50,571 bases of DNA from Burkholderiales bacterium. GTDB lineage: Bacteria; Pseudomonadota; Gammaproteobacteria; Burkholderiales; Burkholderiaceae_D. This document shows, in pieces, positions 16,833 to 25,620 of this stretch (the first letter of the stretch is position 1; every line of letters begins with the position of its first letter). A program made the translations under genes and the position numbers. Where the stretch lies: the NCBI GenBank assembly GCA_016200895.1, contig JACQDX010000144.1, positions 1 through 50,571 on the forward strand, in the 5' to 3' direction. Below the pieces are notes generated by a model. That model was not told where the DNA came from and searched no databases. It worked only from the letters and a program-made list of their open reading frames with translations.

Positions 16833-17483
16833 ATGAACTTCTTAACAACATCACCCAAGGGTAGCCTGGACCAACTGATCAGCAAATTTGACCGCGCCCT
16901 GCGCGTGGTCAGTGGTCAGGCAATTGCCCGAAGAGCTTACCCTGGTCATGATTTTCCAGATGGCAATTTATCCGAACAGGAAAAAACCCATAGCGCAGGT
17001 TTGATGCGCGTTAACCATGTGGGTGAAATTTGTGCTCAGGCCTTGTATGACTCACAGGGTGCGAATGCGCATACAGAAGAAATACGCCAGCAATTCCAGC
17101 ATTCCGGTATAGAAGAAGAAGATCATTTAGCCTGGACTGCAAAAAGGCTGCATGAACTCAATTCACATACCAGCTTCTTGAATCCGCTCTGGTATGCCGG
17201 GGCCTTTGCCTGCGGCACGATCGCGGCCAGATTTGGTGATGCTGTCAGCTTGGGATTTGTTGTCGAAACAGAAAAGCAGGTGGCAGCGCATCTGGCCAGC
17301 CATATGAAAAACTTGCCCACAGAAGATCAGAGGTCGCGCGCGGTGGTAGAACAAATGCGTCTGGATGAAATTGCACATGGCACTGCTGCTCAGGCTTTGG
17401 GGGCCAGCGAACTACCAGTTACCATCCAGACAGGCATGAAGCTGATGGCGAAGGTGATGACGACAACGGCTTACTATATCTGA
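16833..17483 (+). CDS. coq7: Demethoxyubiquinone hydroxylase Coq7
   Basis: This 216-residue di-iron monooxygenase hydroxylates demethoxyubiquinol in ubiquinone biosynthesis and is membrane-associated. The iron ligands form two ExxH-type pairs: E65 in MRVNHVGEICAQAL with E95xxH98 in IEEEDHLAW, then the Glu of VETEKQVAAH with DEIAHG near the C-terminus. The length and the N-terminal RAYPGHD segment fit betaproteobacterial Coq7. It stands alone, followed by a convergent antiporter-like gene. Confidence 0.95.
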   Translation: MNFLTTSPKGSLDQLISKFDRALRVVSGQAIARRAYPGHDFPDGNLSEQEKTHSAGLMRVNHVGEICAQALYDSQGANAHTEEIRQQFQHSGIEEEDHLAWTAKRLHELNSHTSFLNPLWYAGAFACGTIAARFGDAVSLGFVVETEKQVAAHLASHMKNLPTEDQRSRAVVEQMRLDEIAHGTAAQALGASELPVTIQTGMKLMAKVMTTTAYYI

Positions 17484-17542
17484 GCAAGCTATCAAACGGT
17501 CAATACAGCAATGAGTTCGCTCAGGGCAAATCCCTTACCAGA

Positions 17543-18805
17543 TTAAATCAGTTGAAAAAAAGCAGCTGCCACCAGTGTAGGAACGGCCGCAGCTGCAAAC
17601 AAGCCCAAGGGACTGATGGCTTGTTCATCAAAGTATTCCTTGAGGATGGCAAACGCTGCCGGGTTGGGTGCATTGGCAATGACAGTCAGACCACCACCAG
17701 TCACCGCACCGGCTACCAGCGCATATTTGGCGGCATCAGACAAACCCGCCACCAATGACCCCAAATATGTTAGTGCAGCATTATCGGTAATTGCCGTCAA
17801 TGCAGTTGCGCCCCAATAAAGCACCGTTGGCTTCATTTCTGCCAGTGCGGCCTGTAACCACCATTGTTGCATACCGCCCAGCACGACCAGTCCTCCCAGA
17901 AAGAAAGCCACAAGCAAACCCTCGCGCAGCATCAATCTGTCCTGGTATTGTTTGTATGCTTCGGTAAAACCAAGGAAGAACAGAAACAAACCAAGGAAAA
18001 CTACGGAATAGTGTGAAAACCAGACCACTGCGATGAGAAACAAGTAGTGTATTCCGACGACAGATAAAGGTACTGCGTCCCCGTTATCGCCCGCCTGTTC
18101 TGCGGGTACGGCCTGTAATTCTTTCTTGAAAAACAATGTCAGTACCAAGGCATTCAGGGTCACAGCACATGCTGCCTTCCAGCCAAAATTGAAAAACATG
18201 TGCTGAATATTCCAGCCCCATTTTTCTGCCACCATCAAAACCGGAGGTGCCGCAAACGGCGTCAGCACACCACCGATAGAAACGTTTACAAACAATGTCC
18301 CCAGTGTCATGTACTTTAACTTCGCCGAGATAGATTTTTTATAGAATCGCTCACGCAGCATCAGGGCTGCCAGGGTCATGGCGGCGGGCTCGGTAATCAC
18401 CGAACCCAACAGCGGTATCAGGGACAGACAAAGAAAATACGAAGCCATCTGTGTGGGCACTGGCAAGATGGTCGCTGCACGTGAGACAAAATGCTGCACC
18501 GACCACAATACTGGCCGGGTACCCGCGATGACCAGGATGACAAAGACAAACAGTGGTTCGGTAAAGTTTTGCGTTTCCAGATAATGGATGGCTGCTTTTT
18601 GATCACTAAACCCTGCAATCACCAGTACCAACACAAGCGCCCAAAAACCAAACACCACTTCGACCTCACCCAGCAAATGCCAAAGCCCGGCGTGGTGCTT
18701 GCTTTGATGAGCCAGATGCGCAAAAAACTTGCTGGAAAATGTATGCAAGACAGCCACTGCAAAAATAGCTGCCGCAATATAGTGCAGGGTTTGTTCTGTG
18801 CTCAT
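17543..18805 (-). CDS. Putative Na+/H+ antiporter family membrane protein
   Basis: This 420-residue polytopic inner-membrane protein shows roughly eleven hydrophobic segments and the conserved stretches LGSVITEPAAMTLAALMLRE, GGVLTPFAAPPVLMVA and TGGGLTVIANAPNPA. I associate these with the putative Na+/H+ antiporter family (PF07399 type). The repeated helix-breaking TxP and NAP motifs suggest the two inverted halves of an ion transporter. It follows the helicase gene by 12 bases and is probably co-transcribed, with no obvious functional link. Ion specificity is unknown. Confidence 0.8.
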   Translation of the reverse strand: MSTEQTLHYIAAAIFAVAVLHTFSSKFFAHLAHQSKHHAGLWHLLGEVEVVFGFWALVLVLVIAGFSDQKAAIHYLETQNFTEPLFVFVILVIAGTRPVLWSVQHFVSRAATILPVPTQMASYFLCLSLIPLLGSVITEPAAMTLAALMLRERFYKKSISAKLKYMTLGTLFVNVSIGGVLTPFAAPPVLMVAEKWGWNIQHMFFNFGWKAACAVTLNALVLTLFFKKELQAVPAEQAGDNGDAVPLSVVGIHYLFLIAVVWFSHYSVVFLGLFLFFLGFTEAYKQYQDRLMLREGLLVAFFLGGLVVLGGMQQWWLQAALAEMKPTVLYWGATALTAITDNAALTYLGSLVAGLSDAAKYALVAGAVTGGGLTVIANAPNPAAFAILKEYFDEQAISPLGLFAAAAVPTLVAAAFFQLI

Positions 18806-18817
18806 CTGGTCTCCGTT

Positions 18818-21109
18818 TTATATTTTTTCTAGTTTTGCAATAGTCAGGTCCAACTGCTTCATGCCAAATTTGCCGAAATTGATATGTGCGCTCGGATTAG
18901 CGCCACCACTCCCGCCTTCAATCTTGACGATCACACCTTCACCAAATTTTGCATGCGCCACATTCTGACCTATGCGCCATCCCATGCTTTCATTACTCTT
19001 GTTAAAAGTCTGGGCAATACGATTGGCGGCATCATCCGGTGCTTCATCCCAGGCTGATTTTTTATTACCAAACCAGGTCGGCTGCACGCGCGGTGTCAGC
19101 CACTTCAAAGATTCTTCCGGTAACTCATCAAGGAAACGTGAACGCATGTTGTAACGTGTCTGACCATGCAGCATGCGGGTTTGTGAGAAACTCAGGTACA
19201 GGCGTTGACGTGCGCGGGTGATCGCCACATACATGAGGCGACGTTCCTCCTCCACACCACTTTCTTCCTGCGCACTATTCTCATGCGGGAACAAGCCTTC
19301 TTCCAGACCGGTAATGAAAACTGCATCAAATTCCAGGCCCTTGGCAGAATGCACGGTCATCAACTGCATGGCATCTTGCCCTGCCTGGGCCTGGTTGTCG
19401 CCCGCTTCCAACGAAGCATGCGACAAGAAAGCAGACAGTGGTGACATCACCGTTGGCAGTGCTGCGTCGGCATCAATGATCTGATCGCCATTCCCGCTTT
19501 CCAGCAAGACTGCTGCGCTACTGGCAGGGCCGGCAAATGCTGGTGCTTCTTTATTGAAGCCCTCCTCTGATACGAACAGGGTGGCAGCGCTGACTAACTG
19601 CTCCAGGTTTTCTATGCGGTCCGCGCCTTCTTTTTCAGTCTGGTAGTGCGTGAGCAGGCTACTGACTTCCAGCACGATCTTGACCATCTCAGGCAAAGGC
19701 AGGCTCAGGGTTTCAAACCGCACGCCTTCTATCAGTTTGACGAATGATGCTAGCGAAGAACCTGCCTTGCCAGCCACATAAGGCACAGCGGTATACATGG
19801 AAATATTTTGCTGTTTCGCGACATCCTGCAATTGCTCCAGCGAGCGCGCACCTATGCCACGGGTAGGGAAATTCACTACGCGCAAAAAGGCCGAATCATT
19901 GTGCGGGTTGTCCATCAGTTGCAGGTAAGCGATAGCGTGCTTGATCTCAGCGCGTTCAAAGAAGCGCTGACCACCATACACCCGGTAAGGAATATTCGCC
20001 GTAAACAACGCATGTTCTATGACACGTGACTGCGCATTCGAGCGATACAGGATGGCGATCTCGCTACGCAAAGAACCTTCACGTATCAAGCTCCTGGCTT
20101 CTTCTATGATCCAGTTAGCCTCTTGGATATCGCTGCTCGATTCCATGATGCGCACGGGTTCACCATGACCGGCATCGGTGCGTAAATTCTTGCCAAGACG
20201 CTTGCTATTGTGTTCTATGAGCACGTTTGCACTGTCGAGGATGTGCCCGTGCGAGCGATAATTCTGTTCGAGCTTGATCAGGTTCTGCACCTGGAATTCA
20301 CGCTCGAAAGCCGACATATTGCCAACATTGGCACCACGAAAAGCATAAATACTCTGGTCATCATCACCGACGGCAAACACCGCTCCACCTTTTTTGCTGC
20401 CCTCACCTGCCATCAGTTTCAACCACTTGTATTGCAAGTCATTGGTATCCTGGAATTCGTCAACGAGGATATGACGGAACCTGTCCTGATAATGTTCACG
20501 CAGGGGCTGGTTACGGCTCAGCAATTCATAAGTGCGCAACAACAACTCGGCAAAATCAACTACGCCATCACGCTGGCACTGGGCGTCATACAAATCATAC
20601 AAGCCAACCAGTTTGCGGTTGAAGTCATCATAAGCATCGACTTGCGCTGCACGCAAACCCTGGTCCTTGGCACCATTGATGAAATACATCAATGTCTTGG
20701 GCGGGAATTTTTCATCGTCGATATTGTTAGCCTTCAACAAACGCTTGATGAAGGATAACTGGTCGCCAGAATCCAGTATCTGGAAAGTCGACGGCAAACC
20801 GGCGTCGCGGTGATGGGCGCGCAAGAGGCGGTTGCACAGGCCGTGGAAAGTGCCTATCCACATGCCACGTGTATTAATCGGCAACATGGCTGACAGACGT
20901 GTCAGCATTTCCTTGGCGGCCTTGTTGGTAAAGGTCACAGCCAAAATACCACCAGGCGAAACTTGCCCAGTCTGTATCAGCCAGGCGATGCGGGTAGTCA
21001 GCACGCGTGTCTTGCCAGAACCGGCACCAGCCAAAATCAGGGCAGACTGTGCCGGCAGGGTCACGGCAGCAAGTTGTTCGGGATTTAAGTTGTGGAGTAA
21101 ATTTTGCAT
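18818..21109 (-). CDS. uvrD: UvrD/Rep-family ATP-dependent DNA helicase
   Basis: This 763-residue superfamily 1A helicase translocates 3' to 5' and in the UvrD branch serves mismatch and nucleotide-excision repair. The N-terminal Q-motif region NLNPEQLAAV precedes Walker A AGAGSGKTRVLTTRI. Motifs Ia (AVTFTNKAAKEM), II (ILVDEFQDTN), III (AVGDDDQSIYAFRGA), IV (LEQNYRSHGHIL), V (LMTVHSAKGLEFDAVFI) and VI (EERRLMYVAITRARQRLYLS) are all present. The C-terminus has the Tudor-like segment (NVAHAKFGEGVIVKIEG) of UvrD/PcrA. Rep is a less likely alternative because Rep lacks that tail. Confidence 0.93.
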   Translation of the reverse strand: MQNLLHNLNPEQLAAVTLPAQSALILAGAGSGKTRVLTTRIAWLIQTGQVSPGGILAVTFTNKAAKEMLTRLSAMLPINTRGMWIGTFHGLCNRLLRAHHRDAGLPSTFQILDSGDQLSFIKRLLKANNIDDEKFPPKTLMYFINGAKDQGLRAAQVDAYDDFNRKLVGLYDLYDAQCQRDGVVDFAELLLRTYELLSRNQPLREHYQDRFRHILVDEFQDTNDLQYKWLKLMAGEGSKKGGAVFAVGDDDQSIYAFRGANVGNMSAFEREFQVQNLIKLEQNYRSHGHILDSANVLIEHNSKRLGKNLRTDAGHGEPVRIMESSSDIQEANWIIEEARSLIREGSLRSEIAILYRSNAQSRVIEHALFTANIPYRVYGGQRFFERAEIKHAIAYLQLMDNPHNDSAFLRVVNFPTRGIGARSLEQLQDVAKQQNISMYTAVPYVAGKAGSSLASFVKLIEGVRFETLSLPLPEMVKIVLEVSSLLTHYQTEKEGADRIENLEQLVSAATLFVSEEGFNKEAPAFAGPASSAAVLLESGNGDQIIDADAALPTVMSPLSAFLSHASLEAGDNQAQAGQDAMQLMTVHSAKGLEFDAVFITGLEEGLFPHENSAQEESGVEEERRLMYVAITRARQRLYLSFSQTRMLHGQTRYNMRSRFLDELPEESLKWLTPRVQPTWFGNKKSAWDEAPDDAANRIAQTFNKSNESMGWRIGQNVAHAKFGEGVIVKIEGGSGGANPSAHINFGKFGMKQLDLTIAKLEKI

Positions 21110-21174
21110 AGACGGATTATACGGGACTATGCCACGTCCGCTTTAAGCCAGTTCCAGATAGCTAAAATTTTCTT

Positions 21175-21298
21175 AGAACCTGCTTACGATCTGTAGCGAG
21201 CGGGCGTCAGCGGGGAGAAGAGCAGCAAAAAAAGCGGAATGTACTCTAAGCACATGAACCCCGATCACGCACGCGCAGTAAGATCGTAAACAGGTTCT
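21175..21298. mobile_element. MITE-like element with 18-bp terminal inverted repeats
   Basis: The left end AGAACCTGCTTACGATCT (21175-21192) and the right end AGATCGTAAACAGGTTCT (21281-21298) are inverted repeats with one mismatch. The 88-base interior has no coding capacity. The size and form fit a non-autonomous miniature transposable element. No clear target duplication is visible, so a different kind of intergenic repeat is possible. Confidence 0.6.
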
Positions 21299-21312
21299 TA
21301 CAGGATGAAGCC

Positions 21313-21342
21313 TTGACAAGCAATATCCCATCCGTAGATAAT
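21313..21342 (+). promoter_or_regulatory. Strong sigma-70-type promoter for the dapA-family leader
   Basis: A perfect -35 box TTGACA (21313-21318) is separated by 18 bases from GATAAT (21337-21342). Transcription would begin near 21349, leaving a leader of about 235 bases before the dapA-family ATG. It lies just outside the MITE-like element. Confidence 0.7.
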
Positions 21343-21375
21343 CATTTCAATCGAAATAGAAATTTCATTTTCATT

Positions 21376-21468
21376 ATGCAAACTCAAGTCAAAGATCAAA
21401 TGCAGGCACAAGGCAACATTGCTTTGTGTATGGTCTTTGCTAAAGCCAAGAAACAGACGCTCATCTGA
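21376..21468 (+). CDS. Possible 30-residue leader peptide
   Basis: A short frame starting at ATG 21376 encodes 30 residues rich in Gln and Lys, with three Lys codons in the four-codon run KAKK (residues 23-26). Its stop codon lies inside the left arm of the hairpin at 21459-21496. No ribosome-binding site precedes the ATG, so translation is uncertain. If translated, it could be an attenuation peptide for the downstream lysine-pathway-type gene (hypothesis). Confidence 0.3.
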   Translation: MQTQVKDQMQAQGNIALCMVFAKAKKQTLI

Positions 21469-21496
21469 CCGGGGCGTGCTGGCCCGTCAGGTGAGC
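21459..21496 (+). promoter_or_regulatory. Leader hairpin upstream of the dapA-family gene
   Basis: GCTCATCTGAC (21459-21469) pairs with GTCAGGTGAGC (21486-21496) over 11 bp with one U-G wobble, and the loop holds a further short G/C stem. It overlaps the leader-peptide stop. A weak CCC-TGC-GGG hairpin followed by TCTTTTT lies near 21548-21563, just before the ribosome-binding site AGGAG, and could act as the terminator of an attenuator. Confidence 0.5.
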
Positions 21497-21585
21497 TGAC
21501 AGGAAGGCAAAAAAAACGGTTTCTTCCCTTTGCGCTCCATGTCAACTCCCTGCGGGTCTTTTTACCGGTCCACAGGAGAACAGGC

Positions 21586-22518
21586 ATGTCCAGCAACATC
21601 AGCAATACCCATATTAAAACTAGCCATCAGACCAGACGCACAGATTTTTCTGGCATCTGGGTCGCCTTGGTCACACCGTTTTGTGCCAGCGCAAAGGCAG
21701 AGGTGGATTTCCCTGCGCTACAGGCATTGGCCAGCAAACTGATCGCCGATGGTGTCGCTGGTCTGGCGGTGTGCGGTTCTACTGGCGAGGCAGCCGCACT
21801 CAGTGAGCAGGAACAGTTGCAAGTACTGGATGCCGTGCTGGCTGTGGTTCCAGCAAACCAGGTCATCATGGGCTTAAGTGGCAATCACATGGGACAGGTT
21901 TTGCACAGGCTGGCGACTATAGGACAAAGACAGGTCGCAGGTGTATTGGTGACACCACCGTATTACATACGGCCATCGCAGGCAGGCATCTTGCACTATT
22001 TCCATGAAATCGCTGATTCCTCCGCTGTCCCTGTGCTGCTGTATAACATTCCTTACCGCACTGGCGTGAATATGGAATTACCGACCTTGCAGCAACTGGC
22101 AAAACACCCCAATATCGTAGCCATCAAGGATTGCGGAGGTAATCTGCAAGCCACCATGCAGCTCATCATGGACGGGGACATTCAAGTGCTCACGGGGGAA
22201 GACCACCAATTGTTCACAACACTCAGTCTCGGTGGTGCAGGCGGCATACTGGCGGCAGCGCATGTGCGTCCCGATCTGTTCTTGCGTTTGCAGGCACTGC
22301 TCAATGCGGGTCAACTTGAACAAGCCAGAGTGATTTTCTATCACTTGCTACCTGTCATGCAGGCACTGTTTGAAGAACCCAACCCCGCTCCACTGAAAGC
22401 AGCATTGGCGGCATCAGGCGCAATGCAAGCTTGCCTGCGTGCGCCCATGCAAGCAGCCAGTGCAGAAATTGCCAGCAAGGTATTACATGCGATGGCACAA
22501 CTCGACCACATTCAATAG
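21586..22518 (+). CDS. dapA: 4-hydroxy-tetrahydrodipicolinate synthase family protein (DapA-like)
   Basis: This 310-residue TIM-barrel aldolase-type enzyme matches the family that condenses pyruvate with aspartate semialdehyde at the first committed step of lysine synthesis. The Schiff-base lysine is K181 in IVAIKDCGG. The catalytic tyrosine and carboxylate-binding arginine are Y153 and R158 in YNIPYRTG, and the pyruvate-binding loop reads CGSTGEAA, with Ser replacing the first Thr of the usual GTTGE. It carries about 20 extra N-terminal residues. An AGGAG site precedes the ATG. A paralogue with another keto-acid substrate cannot be excluded. Confidence 0.82.
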   Translation: MSSNISNTHIKTSHQTRRTDFSGIWVALVTPFCASAKAEVDFPALQALASKLIADGVAGLAVCGSTGEAAALSEQEQLQVLDAVLAVVPANQVIMGLSGNHMGQVLHRLATIGQRQVAGVLVTPPYYIRPSQAGILHYFHEIADSSAVPVLLYNIPYRTGVNMELPTLQQLAKHPNIVAIKDCGGNLQATMQLIMDGDIQVLTGEDHQLFTTLSLGGAGGILAAAHVRPDLFLRLQALLNAGQLEQARVIFYHLLPVMQALFEEPNPAPLKAALAASGAMQACLRAPMQAASAEIASKVLHAMAQLDHIQ

Positions 22519-22593
22519 GGTATTGCCCGGTCAGTCCAAGCAAAGGATAATGCGGCTTCAATTATTTTTTCTTCTGAATGATGACGCTACGGC

Positions 22594-23310
22594 TTGAACC
22601 CTTTGCTGGTCTTACTGGCTGCTGCCATGATTTCATGCAACCTGCCTGTTGCAGCCATGACTATGTTGCGCTCAAATGACACTTTGATTTTATATGGCAA
22701 GGTGGAGGCGGATGACACACAGCGATTCCGCCGCAATCTGTCAGGCGGTGAAGTGCACAATGTCGTGTTGACTGAAAGCCCTGGCGGTGACCTGGGCGCC
22801 GCATATGGCATTGCCCAGCTTATCAAAGGCAGAAAAATCAATACTGCAGTCCAGGGAAATTGCTTTTCCTCTTGTGCCATCATGTTCATGGCAGGTACGG
22901 AAAGGCGCATGCTTGATAGCAAGAACCTGGCACGCACACGACTGGGTTTTCATGGGCCACGCAATAAGGAAACCCGCGAAGTCAGTAACGAAGCCATACC
23001 AAAATTGCGTGACTGGTTGTTAAAAGCCACTGATGGAAAATTCCCGGAAGAGTTGCTGGATCAGGCCATGTATATCAAAAGAGCCAGTGACATGATGCTG
23101 TTCTATTATCCAGGCACTGACAAGAAGAAAGGCAATATCCGCTTTTGCACCGAAGGCACATTGGCCAATCCGCGCAAATGCGAGACCATAGAAGGACACG
23201 ATATCATCAGCGTCGGCATCCTCACCACGGCAGAATTATTGAAGGTTGAAGACCTTGAGCCGCAAGCTGCTGCGCCTGCTAACTACGAAGCGAATGGCGA
23301 AACAAAATAA
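22594..23310 (+). CDS. Periplasmic ClpP/crotonase-fold protein of unknown function
   Basis: The 238-residue product resembles predicted periplasmic proteins with a ClpP-like fold (COG3904 type). The signature TESPGGDLGAAYGIAQLI gives the oxyanion-type glycine pair, and GNCFSSCAIMFMAG gives a candidate nucleophilic Ser. A later FHGPRN supplies a candidate His. The only start giving a signal peptide (MNPLLVLLAAAMISC) is TTG at 22594; an ATG at 22627 would truncate it. Neither has a good ribosome-binding site. Proteolytic activity is not proven for this group. It follows the DapA-like gene by 75 bases. Confidence 0.65.
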   Translation: MNPLLVLLAAAMISCNLPVAAMTMLRSNDTLILYGKVEADDTQRFRRNLSGGEVHNVVLTESPGGDLGAAYGIAQLIKGRKINTAVQGNCFSSCAIMFMAGTERRMLDSKNLARTRLGFHGPRNKETREVSNEAIPKLRDWLLKATDGKFPEELLDQAMYIKRASDMMLFYYPGTDKKKGNIRFCTEGTLANPRKCETIEGHDIISVGILTTAELLKVEDLEPQAAAPANYEANGETK

Positions 23311-23322
23311 TCCCTCTTGCTT

Positions 23323-23967
23323 TCATGCCTGGCGCGCAGCGAAAAGCGCTGCAAATGCACGTGCAGCCAGTCGCGGTTGTTCTGTCATGTATACACTACT
23401 GATCACTGCCACCATGTCAGCCCCCTGAGCCAGCAGGGGCTGGCAGTTTTCCAGTGTCATGCCGCCGATGACGACATTCGGCAAATCAAATTCTCTTACT
23501 GCGTCACCTACTATACTGGCTGGTGTGGTCACTGCATACTTCTTGATGCGGGAAGGATAGAAACCACCGAAGGCAATATAACTGGCACCGCCCTTGACAG
23601 CAGTACGTGCCAATTCCAGGTCGCCATAACAGGATGCACCCAGTATCTTCTCAGTCCCCAGTTTTGTTCTGGCATCTGCCACTGAAATATCCGTGCCGCC
23701 CACATGCAAACCATCTGCATCAATTTCCAGGCACAGTTCCAGATGGTCATTGACGATGAGGGGTTTGTTAAAACTGCGGCACAGTTGCAGCAAAGCCACT
23801 GCCTGGTTCTTGCGCAGTTCTGCGCTGGCTGTCTTGTGGCGGTATTGCACAATATTCGCACCGCCTTGCAAAGCCTGTTCAGTGATGGTTAACAACTTAT
23901 CAGTATCATCCCAATCAGGTGTGACGATATATAAGCCGCTCAATGGATGATGACTCAATTTGTTCAT
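23323..23967 (-). CDS. thiE: Thiamine-phosphate synthase
   Basis: This 214-residue TIM-barrel enzyme joins HMP-PP and the thiazole phosphate to make thiamine phosphate. Family features include GLYIVTPD at the start, GGANIVQYRHKTAS, the metal- and pyrophosphate-binding PLIVNDHLELCLEIDADGLHVGG, and VVIGGMT and VAVISSVY near the end. The length is normal. It is the last gene of the thi operon and overlaps thiD by four bases, indicating translational coupling. Confidence 0.95.
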   Translation of the reverse strand: MNKLSHHPLSGLYIVTPDWDDTDKLLTITEQALQGGANIVQYRHKTASAELRKNQAVALLQLCRSFNKPLIVNDHLELCLEIDADGLHVGGTDISVADARTKLGTEKILGASCYGDLELARTAVKGGASYIAFGGFYPSRIKKYAVTTPASIVGDAVREFDLPNVVIGGMTLENCQPLLAQGADMVAVISSVYMTEQPRLAARAFAALFAARQA

Positions 23968-24782
23968 ACTCTTTTCCTTGTCTTCAATACGGACTGGCGC
24001 GCAGGAATAAGCTGGCCAGTTGCTATCGCATACGCATGCATCAAGCTATTCTGGGTATAGCTTTGCGCTTGTTGCAATGCATCTGGCAAAGCTGCGCCAA
24101 TTGCCAACTGCCCGGCAATTGCAGACGCCAGTGTGCAGCCGCTGCCATGGAATTCTCCAGGCAAACGTGCCCACAGCCATTCTTGTGCTGTCTGCCATTG
24201 CCCATATTGGAACCAGATGTTTTTTACCTGCGCTTCTGTTGCATGACCGCCTTTCAGCAGAATATCTGCATCATAAGCTTGCATCAGGTTTTCCACCTGT
24301 GCCTGTATGTCAACGGCCAGAGGTGACAAGCGTTTCAACTCAGGCAAATTAGGCGTGATCAGTGTTGCGACTTTCAATAAGGGCCCAATAGACTCGACTG
24401 CATCGTCCAGCGACAAACTGTCCCCGTGACCGCTGCCCAATACCGGGTCAACAATGACTTGCAGATCAGCTTGCTGTTGTTTCATCTTCTGGATAAAGCT
24501 GGCAATCGCTGTCGCATTTTTTTTGTGCGCAACGATACCCAGTTTGATGACCTTGACTGGTATCTTGGCGACCAAAGTCATGGCTTGTTGCAAGATGATT
24601 TGCACATCGACGGCATGTACTGCATAGGCATGGTCATTGTCTTGCACTGTCATTGCAGTAATCACCGGCAAGGCATGCGCGCCCTGCGCAGCGATCGCCT
24701 CGATATCGGCCTGTATACCAGCTCCACCACTGGGATCATGTCCGGAAAATACCAGCACACAAGGACGCGTCATTGTTTTCAT
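23964..24782 (-). CDS. thiD: Hydroxymethylpyrimidine / phosphomethylpyrimidine kinase
   Basis: This 272-residue ribokinase-fold enzyme phosphorylates HMP and HMP-P to HMP-PP. The N-terminal VLVFSGHDPSGGAGIQADIE, the central VIVDPVLGSGHG and LITPNLPEL, and the anion-hole/catalytic segment EFHGSGCTLASAIAG near residue 212 are all conserved; the aspartate or related catalytic position falls in that GSGCT region. It lies ten bases after thiG and overlaps thiE, within the operon headed by the TPP riboswitch. Confidence 0.95.
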   Translation of the reverse strand: MKTMTRPCVLVFSGHDPSGGAGIQADIEAIAAQGAHALPVITAMTVQDNDHAYAVHAVDVQIILQQAMTLVAKIPVKVIKLGIVAHKKNATAIASFIQKMKQQQADLQVIVDPVLGSGHGDSLSLDDAVESIGPLLKVATLITPNLPELKRLSPLAVDIQAQVENLMQAYDADILLKGGHATEAQVKNIWFQYGQWQTAQEWLWARLPGEFHGSGCTLASAIAGQLAIGAALPDALQQAQSYTQNSLMHAYAIATGQLIPARQSVLKTRKRV

Positions 24783-24792
24783 TCAGCGACAA

Positions 24793-25584
24793 TCAAACAA
24801 TACGGCCAGTCATTGGTGAGGATGGTGAGGCAGCAAACTTGCGTGGCATACGGCCTGCCAGGAATGCTTCATGCCCCGCTTCCACTGCCAGACCCATGGC
24901 GCGTGCCATGCGTAGCGGGTCTTTGGCACCAGCGATTGCGGTATTCATCAATACGCCATCGCAACCCAGCTCCATGGCAATTGCGGCATCCGATGCCGTA
25001 CCTACACCGGCATCCACCAGTACCGGCACTTTGGACTGCTCGATAATCAGTGACAGATTCCATGGATTCAAAATACCCATGCCAGAGCCTATCAATGAAG
25101 CCAGCGGCATGATGGCGACACAGCCTATGTCTTCTAGCATGCGCGCCTGTATTGGGTCATCACTGCAATACACCATCACATCAAAACCATCCTGCACCAA
25201 AGTCTTGGCGGCCTTCAGGGTCTCTGGCATATTCGGGAACAGGGTTTTCTCGTCGCCCAATACTTCGAGTTTGCACAGCTTGTGGCCCCCCAATAATTCG
25301 CGTCCCAGTCGCAAGGTGTAGACCGCATCTTCGGCGTTATAGCAACCGGCAGAGTTAGGCAGTATGGTGTATTTGCTGGGTGGCACTGCGTCCAGCAAGC
25401 TTGGTGCATTCGGGTCTTGCCCTATATTCACACGGCGTATTGCCACCGTGATGATTTCGGCACCACTGGCTTCTGTCGCCAGGCGGGTTTGTTCCAGGTC
25501 TTTGTATTTACCGCTGCCGACCAGCAGGCGGGAACGGTAGGTTTTTCCGGCTATGGTTAAGCCTGGGTTGTTTTCTGTATTCAT
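24793..25584 (-). CDS. thiG: Thiazole synthase
   Basis: This 263-residue barrel enzyme builds the thiazole phosphate from deoxyxylulose phosphate, a glycine-derived imine and ThiS-thiocarboxylate. It starts at ATG 25584 behind GGGAG; a TTG 15 bases further upstream is rejected. It shows the typical YRSRLLVGSGKY, LLPNSAGC-like ILPNSAGCYNAEDAV, KLEVLGDEKTLFPN and VPVLVDAGVGTASDAAIAMELGCDGVLMNTAIAGA. It is separated from thiS by an inserted DUF559 gene and repeats, an unusual split since the two partners normally adjoin. Confidence 0.96.
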   Translation of the reverse strand: MNTENNPGLTIAGKTYRSRLLVGSGKYKDLEQTRLATEASGAEIITVAIRRVNIGQDPNAPSLLDAVPPSKYTILPNSAGCYNAEDAVYTLRLGRELLGGHKLCKLEVLGDEKTLFPNMPETLKAAKTLVQDGFDVMVYCSDDPIQARMLEDIGCVAIMPLASLIGSGMGILNPWNLSLIIEQSKVPVLVDAGVGTASDAAIAMELGCDGVLMNTAIAGAKDPLRMARAMGLAVEAGHEAFLAGRMPRKFAASPSSPMTGRIV

Positions 25585-25620
25585 TGTATTTTCTCCCAAA
25601 TTTTGGAATACTGCTTGGCT

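Larger units (their letters stand above)
21110..21585. other. Intergenic region with MITE-like element and structured leader
   Basis: This 476-base gap holds the uvrD promoter region, a 124-base element with 18-bp inverted ends, a strong promoter at 21313-21342, a 30-codon open frame and a large hairpin. Each is listed separately. The dapA-family gene begins at its right end. Confidence 0.7.

Noticed and set aside
21360..21585. Guanidine-III (mini-ykkC) or lysine riboswitch before the dapA-family gene
   Set aside because: Neither the paired ACGR hairpins nor the long conserved L-box core is present.
21530..21742. 70-codon open frame overlapping the DapA-family start
   Set aside because: It runs out of frame through the well-supported DapA-family coding region and has no ribosome-binding site.
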